NCBI GenBank assembly: GCA_009840695.1
Contig: VXNG01000113.1
Location: 1 to 19,039 of the forward strand
DNA length: 19,039 nucleotides
DNA from: Acidimicrobiaceae bacterium
GTDB lineage: Bacteria; Actinomycetota; Acidimicrobiia; Acidimicrobiales; Aldehydirespiratoraceae
Direction: 5' to 3'
The notes under the pieces were generated by a model. The model did not search any database. It saw nothing but the letters and a program-made list of their open reading frames with translations, and was not told the origin of the DNA. Made by a program: the position numbers and the translations under genes. Below are positions 7,111-14,160 of the stretch, piece by piece; position 1 is the first letter of the stretch; every line of letters starts with the position of its first letter.

Positions 7111-7140
7111 ATGCGTGGCGGGGTGCGTGGCGGCTCGTGA
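7111..7140 (+). CDS. Possible nine-residue leader peptide of dinB
   Basis: ATG at 7111 reads MRGGVRGGS and stops at a TGA that overlaps the dinB GTG by four bases (GTGA). This is the usual layout for translational coupling. There is no convincing ribosome site, so the frame would need a leaderless transcript beginning near 7110. A weak -10-like CACACT lies at 7099-7104. Chance is a real alternative. Confidence 0.25.
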   Translation: MRGGVRGGS

Positions 7141-8426
7141 CCGCGGAGCTCAAGGGGCGTCCGCCCGACGGGACCGTCGGGTTCCTCCATGTGGACATGG
7201 ACGCCTTCTACGCCGCGGTCGAAGTGAGACGCCGCCCCGAACTGCGGGGAGAACCGGTGGTCGTGGGCGGCACCGGGAACCGGGGAGTGGTGGCCGCGGC
7301 CAGCTACGAGGCCCGGGTCTTCGGCATCCACTCCGCCATGCCGTCGGTCCGGGCCCGCCGGCTGTGCCCCCATGCCGTCTTCCTGCCCGGTGACCATTCC
7401 CACTACGGCGAGGTGTCCGGGCGGGTGATGTCGACCCTCACCGACGTGACCCCTCTGGTTGAGCCCCTGTCACTGGACGAGGCCTTCCTGGACGTTCGGG
7501 GCGCGGCCAGACTCCTGGGCACCGCCTCCGAGCTGGCCGGCCGGATCCGCGGCCGGATCCTGGATCAGGAGCAGCTCACCTGCTCGGTGGGAGTGGCCTC
7601 CACCAAGTTCATGGCCAAGCTGGCCACCGAGCGGGCCAAACCCCGTGTCGGGCCGTCCGGAGTCGTGTGGGGTTCAGGAGTTCACGTCGTCGAGGCCGGC
7701 ACCGAGCTCGACTTCCTGCATCCGCTGCCGGCCACCGCGCTGTTCGGCGTGGGGCCCGCCACGTCGCGGCGCTTGAAGCGGCTCGGCGTCGAGACCGTGG
7801 GCGATCTGGCCTCCATGCCGGAGACGTCGCTCGTGGCCGCGCTGGGCACGGCCGCCGGCCGCCAACTCCATCGGTTGGCCAACGGGATCGACGAGCGGCC
7901 GGTGGTGGTCAACCGGCTTCCCAAGTCGATCAGCCACGAGGAGACGTTCGCCCGGGACCTGCACTCCCACGCGGAGCTTCAAGCGGAGGCCACCCGCATG
8001 GGCGACGCGGTGTCCCGGCGGCTGCGTGCTTCCAGCCTCGTGACCCGCACCATCGTGCTTAAGGTGCGCTTCGGAGACTTCAAGACCATCACCCGTTCGG
8101 CGACCCTGCCCGACCCCACCGACAGCACCCGAGAGGTCGTGACTGCAGCCCGCGACCTGCTCGCCCCCATCGACGTCACGCCGGGCGTGCGCCTACTGGG
8201 AGTGGGAGCATCGGGACTGGTCGAGGCCTCCGCCCAGCAGCTGTCGTTGACCCACGGCGCGCAGGCCCACGACGCAGCCGAGCAGGTGACCGACCAGATA
8301 CGGGACCGCTTCGGTGCTTCCTCGATCGGCCCCGCAGCCGCCATCCGCGGCGACCGGGGCCTGGGGACGCCCCTGGACCCCGATCAGCGCTGGGGGCCCG
8401 ACGCCCCAGACCCGCAATCCGGCTGA
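7137..8426 (+). CDS. dinB: DNA polymerase IV (Y-family translesion polymerase)
   Basis: A 429-residue Y-family polymerase that copies past damaged template bases. Seen: the first metal-site block HVDMDAFYAAVE (D20, D22), the YEAR-type motif ASYEARVFGIHSAMP, the catalytic SLDEAFLDV (D114, E115), a CSVGVASTKFMAKLA thumb-proximal block, the helix-hairpin-helix region ALFGVGPATSRRLKRLG, and a little-finger domain to about residue 350. QQLSL in the C-terminal part resembles the QL(S/D)LF beta-clamp binding peptide. GTG 7137 is the only start giving the conserved N-terminus. The GC-rich tail after about residue 390 has no recognisable domain. No LexA box was seen, so SOS control is not supported by this sequence. 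Confidence 0.95.
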   Translation: MTAELKGRPPDGTVGFLHVDMDAFYAAVEVRRRPELRGEPVVVGGTGNRGVVAAASYEARVFGIHSAMPSVRARRLCPHAVFLPGDHSHYGEVSGRVMSTLTDVTPLVEPLSLDEAFLDVRGAARLLGTASELAGRIRGRILDQEQLTCSVGVASTKFMAKLATERAKPRVGPSGVVWGSGVHVVEAGTELDFLHPLPATALFGVGPATSRRLKRLGVETVGDLASMPETSLVAALGTAAGRQLHRLANGIDERPVVVNRLPKSISHEETFARDLHSHAELQAEATRMGDAVSRRLRASSLVTRTIVLKVRFGDFKTITRSATLPDPTDSTREVVTAARDLLAPIDVTPGVRLLGVGASGLVEASAQQLSLTHGAQAHDAAEQVTDQIRDRFGASSIGPAAAIRGDRGLGTPLDPDQRWGPDAPDPQSG

Positions 8427-8439
8427 TGCCGTCAGAAAC

Positions 8440-8479
8440 GGCTTGACGCAGCGCAGTCGAATCCGGCTATCGTCAAGCC
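8440..8479 (+). promoter_or_regulatory. Promoter with 9-bp inverted repeat upstream of the DUF3040 gene
   Basis: TTGACG (8443-8448) is a good -35, and GCTATC (8466-8471, spacing 17) or TATCGT (8468-8473, spacing 19) is a possible -10. Both lie within a perfect inverted repeat GGCTTGACG (8440-8448) / CGTCAAGCC (8471-8479). A second hairpin, GCCGT-CAGAA-ACGGC (8428-8442), overlaps its left edge just after the dinB stop. The arrangement looks like an operator placed over a promoter. Confidence 0.5.
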
Positions 8480-8526
8480 AGATATGCATGGCTGGTGCAA
8501 ATGCCAACGGTGCCGGAGGTGATGGC

Positions 8527-8913
8527 GTGCCGTTGTCAGAGGACGAACAGCGCATCCTCAGCGAGATCGAGTCGCACCTCTACGAGAGCGACCCGGAACT
8601 GGCCCGCGAGGTAGCCGAGACCACCGTCTACACCCACGCGTTCCGCAACATCAAGTGGGCTGGTCTCGGGCTGCTGGCCGGCGTCGTGCTGATGGTCTGG
8701 CTCCTGTCGATCTCTTACCTGCTGTCGTTCGGTGGATTCCTCGTGATGCTCCTGTCGCTGCTGTTCCTGGAGCGCAACGCGCGTCGGGTCGGAAAGGCCG
8801 GACTCGGGCAGATGACCCAGTCCATGCGGGGCGGAAGGCTGCGTCACGTAGTGGGCGGTGCCGGCTCCCGAATGAGGGATCGCTACGACCGCGACAACCG
8901 CAACGGCGACTGA
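8527..8913 (+). CDS. DUF3040-family small membrane protein
   Basis: A 128-residue protein with the DUF3040 N-terminus PLSEDEQRILSEIESHLYESDP, a family common in actinobacteria and without known function. A hydrophobic segment at about residues 42-76 (WAGLGLLAGVVLMVWLLSIS, then LLSFGGFLVMLLSLLFLE) fits two short membrane helices, with a basic, Gly/Arg-rich cytoplasmic tail. I chose GTG 8527: it is preceded by GGAGG at 8515-8519 with seven bases of spacing and begins at the family N-terminus, whereas the upstream ATG at 8484 adds an unrelated Gly/Ala stretch. It has its own probable promoter and converges on the transglutaminase gene. Confidence 0.87.
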   Translation: MPLSEDEQRILSEIESHLYESDPELAREVAETTVYTHAFRNIKWAGLGLLAGVVLMVWLLSISYLLSFGGFLVMLLSLLFLERNARRVGKAGLGQMTQSMRGGRLRHVVGGAGSRMRDRYDRDNRNGD

Positions 8914-8914
8914 C

Positions 8915-9003
8915 CCCCGTCCCGAGATCCCTTAGCCTGGATCCACCAGCGCTCACCGCGCGGGTGCATCCAGACGGGGAGGAAGACCGCTGAGGTCCTC
9001 AGC
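8915..9003. terminator. Inverted repeats between convergent genes, likely bidirectional terminator
   Basis: CCCCGTC (8915-8921) pairs with GACGGGG (8973-8979). Inside it, CTGGATCCACC (8937-8947) pairs with GGTGCATCCAG (8963-8973) with one mismatch. A further palindrome GCTGAGG-T-CCTCAGC spans 8989-9003 and touches the stop of the minus-strand gene. There is no T-tract, as is common in actinobacteria. Position between convergent stops supports termination. Confidence 0.5.
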
Positions 9004-11513
9004 TACCCGCGCTGGCTCCTGCCTCTGAAGAGAGTCGACGGGTCGAGCGCGGCGACCAGCCGGCTCGTCAGGGTCGCCTGGCTCCGGCATGCGGCGATCA
9101 CCCGCGAGCCGACCACGGCGGCCCGTACGGCCATCGACTCGGGCGTGCTTCGGGCGTAACGCCCATGAGTGGCCAGTACCGCAAGTTCGGTGATGGGGCC
9201 CGCCGCGGGGAGGACCGCGGCAACCCGCCGGGCCAGCTCGATCGGTGTCTCGAATGGTCTGGGGGTGAGCCGGGCCAGAGCCAGAGCCTCGACGGCATCG
9301 CTCCACCACTCCTCGATCAGGCCGGCCGGATCGCCGGCCAGGCCCGCCCGGATCCGGCCACGACCGAGGCGTCTCAGCACAGGGACAGATCCGAGCATCA
9401 ACCCCACGGCCACGAGCATCAATACGCCGATTGCCACCAATCGCGGCACACCTGCGCCGAAGGGACCGGCCGGGCCGGCATCGCCGGCGCGATCCTGCAC
9501 GCCGGAGAACTCCGAACCCGAGTCCTCTCCTCCCTCCGACGGGTTCGGGAGCCCGGCAAACCCGGATCCGTCCGCGCCGGCCGCAGCCGACGGCGAGGCA
9601 AGGTCCTGTTGGGGGGAGTCAACCGCGGCCTCAGGCCGGAGGCCGGCCTGATTGGCCACGTGGCCCGTGATGGCGAAGTCCCCGGGGGCGCCCCGACCCG
9701 GCGTCGGCTCGAAGCGAACCCAGCCGGTGCCCGCGAAGTACACCTCGGGCCAGGCATGAGCATGTTCTCCCCGAACAACGTAGACCCCCTGCTCGCCCCG
9801 TCCCGAGTCCCACTCGCCCCAAGTGAAGCCGACGGCGACGCGGGTCGGCAGGCCGATGCTGCGAGCCATCGCCGCGTAGGCCGATGCGAACTGCTGGCAA
9901 TAGCCGGCGCGGACGTCGAAGAGGAACTCCTCGAGGCTGTCGATGCCCTGGCCGGCATGCACGTCCAAGTCGTATCGGAACCCGCCGTCCAGCCGGAAGT
10001 AGTCCTGCAGCAACAGGGCCCGGTGATAGTCCGAGCGGCCAGCCGCGGTGACCCGCTGCGCCTCACCTCCAACGACGCTGCGGGCATCGTCGGGCAGGTA
10101 GGTGTTGAATGCCAGGAAATCTGACTCGAGCATCGATGTGTCGACGTTGCGGAGCCGGTCGGGGTCATCGATCACCGGCACGACCGATTCCACCGCGTAC
10201 ATGAATCGGCCGGGGCCTTCCAGCGCGGCACGGCGCGACTTGATGAGCGAGCCCGAGGCGGCCTCGTACTCCAACCTCACGCCGCCGTCGTCGATGACTC
10301 TTCGCGGCTCGTAGGCCGCCGGCAGGTAGGAGTTCCCCAGTCCCGTCAGCGACACGGCCTGGACGACAGGAGATCCGGCCACCGCCGGATCGAGAGTGGC
10401 CACGAGAGGCCCAGCCGCATCCTCATAGTTCGAGCGCGCCCTCCACCCGTTCCCGTCGAACTCGTCGAGCGAGGTGAGCCTCCAGTACTGGCGCTCATCC
10501 TGGAGTACGGCCACCGTGAACAGCTCCCGGTCGGAGAGTTCGGTGAGGCGGCTGCGGATCTGGACGAACGGGCTGACGAGAACCCTCGTGCCCTCACTCT
10601 CGGAGTCGGCAATGCCCTGAGTCGTCGAGGAGGCAGCCGACGAACCGGACGCGAAGTCGGCCCACGGCTCGGGATCCGGGGCGGGGCTGCCGATCCACGG
10701 CGCGGCGTCGGTGACTTCGAACCGGGCGAGATCGACCCACGGCTCCGCGCTCGCGCCCGGCAGCCGGGGCCCGGCCACGGCTCCCGCCACTACGGCCAGC
10801 AGCAACGCGGCGCCGCCGGTGCGGGCCAGGGCGAGCGCACCCCGCCCCGGCCTGGGCTCGATCCACGCATCGGCGCGTCGGTTGCGCAGCCACAGGGCCA
10901 CCATGCTCGCTCCGAGCGTCCCGCTGAAGAGCGCTCCGTGAACGACGGCCCCGTCGCCTGTGCCCGCCGCGATCGTGAACCCGTACACCGCCGAGACCGG
11001 AACGAGGGAGGTGACCGTTGCGCGCATGCGGAACGCAGCGGTGTCGGCCAGGAAGGCGCTCAGGCCCAGCGCGGCACCCCCGGACAGCACAAGGCCCGGT
11101 ACCGGCTCGACCGGGGCCTCCGACGCATTGATGACGCCCCAGGAGTCCACCAGGTGATGGCGAGCCGCACTGACGGTGTCGAGGGTGGGCAGCACTACCC
11201 ACGCCGTCTCGGCGTAGAGCAGCATCGTGGCGGTCGTGACCAGACCGCCAGCCCACAGCAGAACAGCGGAAGGCGTGGACAGGCGGGCGCGCCGGGCCGA
11301 GGCCGCGATCACGTGCGAGACGACCACCATCGCAACAACGTCCCGCAGGAAGGACGAGTCGGTGAACAGCCGCGACATGCCGAACGCAACGACGACGCTC
11401 ACGGAGGCGAGGGCGAGCTCCGAGAACCAGTCGTAGACGCCGCCGGGACGCGGGCCCGGAGCCGGTCCCGCACCGACCGGTCGGCGGTTGCTGGCGGGGT
11501 CCAGGCTGCTCAC
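9003..11513 (-). CDS. Membrane transglutaminase-like protein (TgpA/DUF3488 type)
   Basis: An 836-residue protein. The N-terminal third has several membrane helices (up to about residue 255), followed by an extracytoplasmic region with the transglutaminase core: C539 in AGYCQQFASA, H586 in GEHAHAW and E602 in RFEPTPG. A Pro/Ser/Gly-rich linker, another helix (about 685-710, VAIGVLMLVAVGLMLGSVPV) and a cytoplasmic DUF4129-like tail end the protein. Such proteins sit beside DUF58 and MoxR genes across bacteria; they are thought to act as envelope peptidases or crosslinkers, but substrates are unclear. The third triad residue is Glu where Asp is usual. GTG 11513 has AAGGG just upstream and lies 22 bases after the DUF58 stop, consistent with one operon. 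Confidence 0.9.
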   Translation of the reverse strand: MSSLDPASNRRPVGAGPAPGPRPGGVYDWFSELALASVSVVVAFGMSRLFTDSSFLRDVVAMVVVSHVIAASARRARLSTPSAVLLWAGGLVTTATMLLYAETAWVVLPTLDTVSAARHHLVDSWGVINASEAPVEPVPGLVLSGGAALGLSAFLADTAAFRMRATVTSLVPVSAVYGFTIAAGTGDGAVVHGALFSGTLGASMVALWLRNRRADAWIEPRPGRGALALARTGGAALLLAVVAGAVAGPRLPGASAEPWVDLARFEVTDAAPWIGSPAPDPEPWADFASGSSAASSTTQGIADSESEGTRVLVSPFVQIRSRLTELSDRELFTVAVLQDERQYWRLTSLDEFDGNGWRARSNYEDAAGPLVATLDPAVAGSPVVQAVSLTGLGNSYLPAAYEPRRVIDDGGVRLEYEAASGSLIKSRRAALEGPGRFMYAVESVVPVIDDPDRLRNVDTSMLESDFLAFNTYLPDDARSVVGGEAQRVTAAGRSDYHRALLLQDYFRLDGGFRYDLDVHAGQGIDSLEEFLFDVRAGYCQQFASAYAAMARSIGLPTRVAVGFTWGEWDSGRGEQGVYVVRGEHAHAWPEVYFAGTGWVRFEPTPGRGAPGDFAITGHVANQAGLRPEAAVDSPQQDLASPSAAAGADGSGFAGLPNPSEGGEDSGSEFSGVQDRAGDAGPAGPFGAGVPRLVAIGVLMLVAVGLMLGSVPVLRRLGRGRIRAGLAGDPAGLIEEWWSDAVEALALARLTPRPFETPIELARRVAAVLPAAGPITELAVLATHGRYARSTPESMAVRAAVVGSRVIAACRSQATLTSRLVAALDPSTLFRGRSQRG

Positions 11514-11535
11514 GGACCCTTGCTGCTGGTGGGGC

Positions 11536-12711
11536 TCATGTCCGGGCCGTTGCCCTGCGGCCCGCCATGGTGGCCAGCCGCCACAGGCCGGGAAGCTGAC
11601 CGGGACCGGTCAGGTGTATCCAGCCGCCCTCGATGTCCGCGGCCGGCTCGGTGGCGCCGCGGTGCCCGGCTCCGTGGGTGATGACCAGCGATGCACCCAG
11701 GCGCTGGGCCAGCCCGGCGCGGGCACCCTCGTCGTCCACGGCATCGGGGGACGCCGTGACCGCCACCACAACGGACGGGTCGTCGATCGTCTCGATGTCG
11801 ATAACGGGACGCCCGCCCTCCAGCAGGGCCAGGAACTCCAGCGCCGCGCCGGTGTCGTGCCAGTGGGCGAGCAGGGTGGTGCCACGGCCGTCGGTGGTCA
11901 GGATCCGGGCCTCATCGCCCGAGCGCAGCACCGCGCAGACGATGGACGCGGCCACCGACGTGGTGCGATCCTGCACGGCCGCAGCGTCCCCGGGAGGGCG
12001 GGTGTCGATGACCACCGTCAGGCGACCCGGGCGGGATGGCTCGAACCGGCGCACGATCAGCTCGTCGAGCCGGGCCGTCGAGCGCCAGTGGATGTGGCGG
12101 AGGTCGTCGCCCTCGGTGTAGGGGCGCAGCACGTCGAACTCCTCGCTAGTGAGCCCGAGCAGCCGGCGCCGGACGTCGATGGGCAGCGACAGATCGCCGC
12201 CTACCGGCAGGCGGGGCGAGACCAGATCCTCGATGGGCGGGTGCACGACCACGCGGGTCCGGCTCTCGACGATGCGTCGCCGGCGCGCCAGCCCCAAGCC
12301 ATCGACGTCGGTAAGCAGTGTGGGTCCGATTTCCAGGATGCCCCGGCGCTCCGGCCGCAGGCGATAGCTGCTGGCCGCCGTAGCGGCGCCCGGCACCGGC
12401 GCGACACTGAACCGGACATCGCCCGCGCCGGTGACCGGCTCGAAGACTCGCACGGCCGGCGACGGCCGGCGGGCCTGGTTCGTCACGTCCAGTCGCACGT
12501 CAAGCAGCTCGGCGACGGCCACCATCGTCGAAGAGGTCCGGCGCCTGATCGACAGGCGGGACGGATGAACGAGGCGCACCGCCAGGGCTGTCACCACCGC
12601 GGCCGCGGCCGTGGTCCCGATGACGTAGAGCTCCAGGACCCCGAAAGCCCGGCCGCCGGCGGCCGCGGCGACGCCGAGCGCCAGCAGCCTCCAGCCGGTG
12701 GGGGTCGGCAC
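11536..12711 (-). CDS. DUF58-domain protein
   Basis: A 391-residue protein. Two hydrophobic segments near the N-terminus (about 9-48) are followed by a beta-rich region and the DUF58 signature at about 220-252: FDVLRPYTEGDDLRHIHW, then STARLDELIVRRFE. The C-terminal part has a von Willebrand A-like layout (LTVVIDTRPPGD). DUF58 proteins are encoded with MoxR ATPases and transglutaminase-like proteins and are thought to be partners or clients of the ATPase, often linked to envelope stress or assembly; the specific role here is unknown. GTG 12711 begins MPTPTGWRLLALG. AGGA abuts the GTG too closely to serve it, so the start is the best available rather than certain. The moxR stop is 25 bases upstream. 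Confidence 0.88.
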   Translation of the reverse strand: MPTPTGWRLLALGVAAAAGGRAFGVLELYVIGTTAAAAVVTALAVRLVHPSRLSIRRRTSSTMVAVAELLDVRLDVTNQARRPSPAVRVFEPVTGAGDVRFSVAPVPGAATAASSYRLRPERRGILEIGPTLLTDVDGLGLARRRRIVESRTRVVVHPPIEDLVSPRLPVGGDLSLPIDVRRRLLGLTSEEFDVLRPYTEGDDLRHIHWRSTARLDELIVRRFEPSRPGRLTVVIDTRPPGDAAAVQDRTTSVAASIVCAVLRSGDEARILTTDGRGTTLLAHWHDTGAALEFLALLEGGRPVIDIETIDDPSVVVAVTASPDAVDDEGARAGLAQRLGASLVITHGAGHRGATEPAADIEGGWIHLTGPGQLPGLWRLATMAGRRATART

Positions 12712-12736
12712 TCCTACCGCCGAGCCGCTCGGCCTC

Positions 12737-13681
12737 TCAGCGCCCCTTGCGGGGCACGGGCACTGAGTCGACTATCTCGGTGACGATGTCGCCGGACCGC
12801 AGGCCCCGCACGCGGCTGCCCGGCTTTGGGAGGAGCCGGTGCGGCAACATGGCTGGGGCCAGAGCCTTGATGTCGTCGGGCGTGACGTAGTCGCGGCTCA
12901 ACGAGGCGGCCCTGGCCCGCGCCACCCTGAGCACGGCCAGCACCCCGCGGGGCGACAGGCCGAGCGACAAACCGGGATGACGGCGGGTCGCGCTGGCCAC
13001 CTCCAGCAAGTAGGAGCGCAACGGGCCCGACACGTGAACATCCTCCAACTGGTCGGACATCCACCGCACCACTGCCGCGTCGGCCACCGGTTCGATCAGA
13101 TCGACAGGCTCCTGGGCGCCCCTGTCCATCAGGATCGAGTCCTCGGAGGCGCGATCCGGGTAGCCCACCTGCAGGCGCATGAGGAAACGGTCCAGTTGAC
13201 TCTCGGGAAGCGGGTAGGTGCCCTCGTACTCGAGTGGGTTCTGGGTGGCGATGACCGTGAACGGCGACTCCAGACGCCTGGTCACGCCATCAAGCGTCAC
13301 CTGCTGCTCGCCCATGGCCTCCAGCAGTGCCGATTGGGCCTTGGGTGAGGCCCGGTTGATCTCATCGGCCAGAACGATGTTCGAGAACACCGGTCCTGGC
13401 CGGAATTCGAAGGTTCCGGTGGCCCGGTTGAACACCGACGTTCCGGTGATGTCGACCGGAAGGAGGTCGGGAGTGAACTGGATCCGGCCGAAGCTGACAT
13501 CGACGCTGCGGGCCAGCGCCTTGCCGAGGGTGGTCTTGCCCACGCCCGGAACGTCCTCGATGAGTACGTGGCCCCCGCACACCAGGGCGAGTATCAGCAG
13601 CTCGACGACTTCGCCCTTGCCCTTGACGGCGAACTCGATGTTCTGGTGAATGAGCTTGAACTGCTCGTCGAAGCGTCCCAT
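12737..13681 (-). CDS. MoxR-family AAA+ ATPase
   Basis: A 314-residue AAA+ protein. Seen: Walker A VPGVGKT (44-50), Walker B NIVLADEINRA, the MoxR-typical PKAQSALLEAMGEQQVTLDG, sensor-1 block VIATQNPLEYEGTYPLPESQLDRF and sensor-2 block GLSPRG. MoxR ATPases are regarded as chaperone-like remodelling enzymes acting on partner proteins encoded alongside, here the DUF58 protein and the transglutaminase. It is the first gene of that operon. ATG 13681 gives MGRFDEQFKLI. A TATACG element on the minus strand (13692-13697), ten bases before the ATG, could be its -10, giving a very short leader. Confidence 0.94.
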   Translation of the reverse strand: MGRFDEQFKLIHQNIEFAVKGKGEVVELLILALVCGGHVLIEDVPGVGKTTLGKALARSVDVSFGRIQFTPDLLPVDITGTSVFNRATGTFEFRPGPVFSNIVLADEINRASPKAQSALLEAMGEQQVTLDGVTRRLESPFTVIATQNPLEYEGTYPLPESQLDRFLMRLQVGYPDRASEDSILMDRGAQEPVDLIEPVADAAVVRWMSDQLEDVHVSGPLRSYLLEVASATRRHPGLSLGLSPRGVLAVLRVARARAASLSRDYVTPDDIKALAPAMLPHRLLPKPGSRVRGLRSGDIVTEIVDSVPVPRKGR

Positions 13682-13691
13682 TGCGAGCCAG

Positions 13692-13716
13692 CGTATAGCC
13701 GCTCCACCTCTAGGCT
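13692..13716. promoter_or_regulatory. Divergent near-leaderless promoters for moxR and the small protein gene
   Basis: Minus strand: TATACG at 13692-13697, ten bases from the moxR ATG. Plus strand: TAGGCT at 13711-13716, six bases from the GTG at 13723. The two start codons are only 41 bases apart, so the promoters must overlap. No clear -35 is visible for either. Confidence 0.5.
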
Positions 13717-13722
13717 TGCCGC

Positions 13723-13992
13723 GTGGGTGCCGTGTTCGCTGCCAGGGTCGTTCTACGGTCGACTATGGCCGTAGCCGCCCGACCCCGACTCTGGTCGACT
13801 GCCCTGATTCAGTTGGCGCGCTTCGCTCCTGACCGCTGGTGGCGCCGGCCCCCGTTCATGCCGCTGCCCCCGGTAGAGCTCGCCCGCTTCAGGTCAGAGA
13901 CGATGTACGGCGATCCTGGGATCCCACCGTCGCCAGCCGACATAGTCGTCTGGCTGGAGTGGTGCCGGGCCCGCAACCGCTCGGCCTCCTGA
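13723..13992 (+). CDS. Small conserved protein of unknown function
   Basis: An 89-residue protein with many Arg and Trp residues. Seen: PRLWSTALIQLARFAPDRWWRR, then PFMPLPPVELARFRSETMYGDPG and a C-terminal ADIVVWLEWCRARNR. From memory, short actinobacterial proteins share this PRLWxTALxQ...WWRR...RFRxxTxYGDPxxxPxPxDVVxYLxWCR pattern, so I believe it is a real gene; no function is known to me. The amphipathic, basic N-terminal half might associate with membrane. GTG 13723 sits six bases after a TAGGCT -10, consistent with a leaderless mRNA. The last codons recur 136 bases downstream as part of a repeat. Confidence 0.65.
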   Translation: MGAVFAARVVLRSTMAVAARPRLWSTALIQLARFAPDRWWRRPPFMPLPPVELARFRSETMYGDPGIPPSPADIVVWLEWCRARNRSAS

Positions 13993-14125
13993 TGCCCGCT
14001 CTTGTTCGCTGCGCTCACGGGCCGCTCGGGCCTGCTTCCCGCTCTTGTTCGCTGCGCTCACGGGCCGCTCGGTCCCAGGGGCCTCACTCCACCCCGGCGG
14101 ACCCGCACCAACCGCTCGGCCTCCG
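13974..14125 (+). repeat. Paired 35-bp direct repeats bracketed by 16-bp direct repeats
   Basis: Perfect 35-base copies lie at 13995-14029 and 14038-14072 (offset 43), beginning CCCGCTCTTGTTCGCTGCGC and ending GGGCCGCTCGG. They are flanked by a 16-base direct repeat CAACCGCTCGGCCTCC at 13974-13989, inside the end of the small gene, and at 14110-14125. The segment carries no gene I can support; its CGCTGCGCTCACGGG core resembles dispersed intergenic repeats seen in actinobacterial genomes. Confidence 0.85.
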
Positions 14126-14146
14126 GTAGACCGCGCCGGTCCGGCT

Positions 14147-14152
14147 AGCCTT
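14147..14152 (+). promoter_or_regulatory. -10 element for a leaderless HNH gene transcript
   Basis: TAGCCT fits TAnnnT and ends eight bases before the ATG at 14161, with only a C-run between, so no ribosome site is present. This is the standard picture of a leaderless actinobacterial gene. Confidence 0.55.
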
Positions 14153-14160
14153 CCCCCCCG

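Noticed and set aside
8389..8410. GC-rich self-complementary stretch at the end of dinB
   Set aside because: A short TGGGG/CCCCA pairing inside coding sequence with no T-tract; too weak to call a terminator.
9165..10124. Long plus-strand open frames opposite the transglutaminase gene
   Set aside because: They are antisense products of high GC content, with low-complexity translations and no family motifs. The minus-strand gene has clear domains and a catalytic Cys/His pair.
9003..11513. Glu602 in place of the third catalytic Asp of the transglutaminase-like core
   Set aside because: The FEPTP form is, as I recall, frequent in actinobacterial homologues with intact Cys and His, so it is likely a tolerated variant rather than a dead enzyme.
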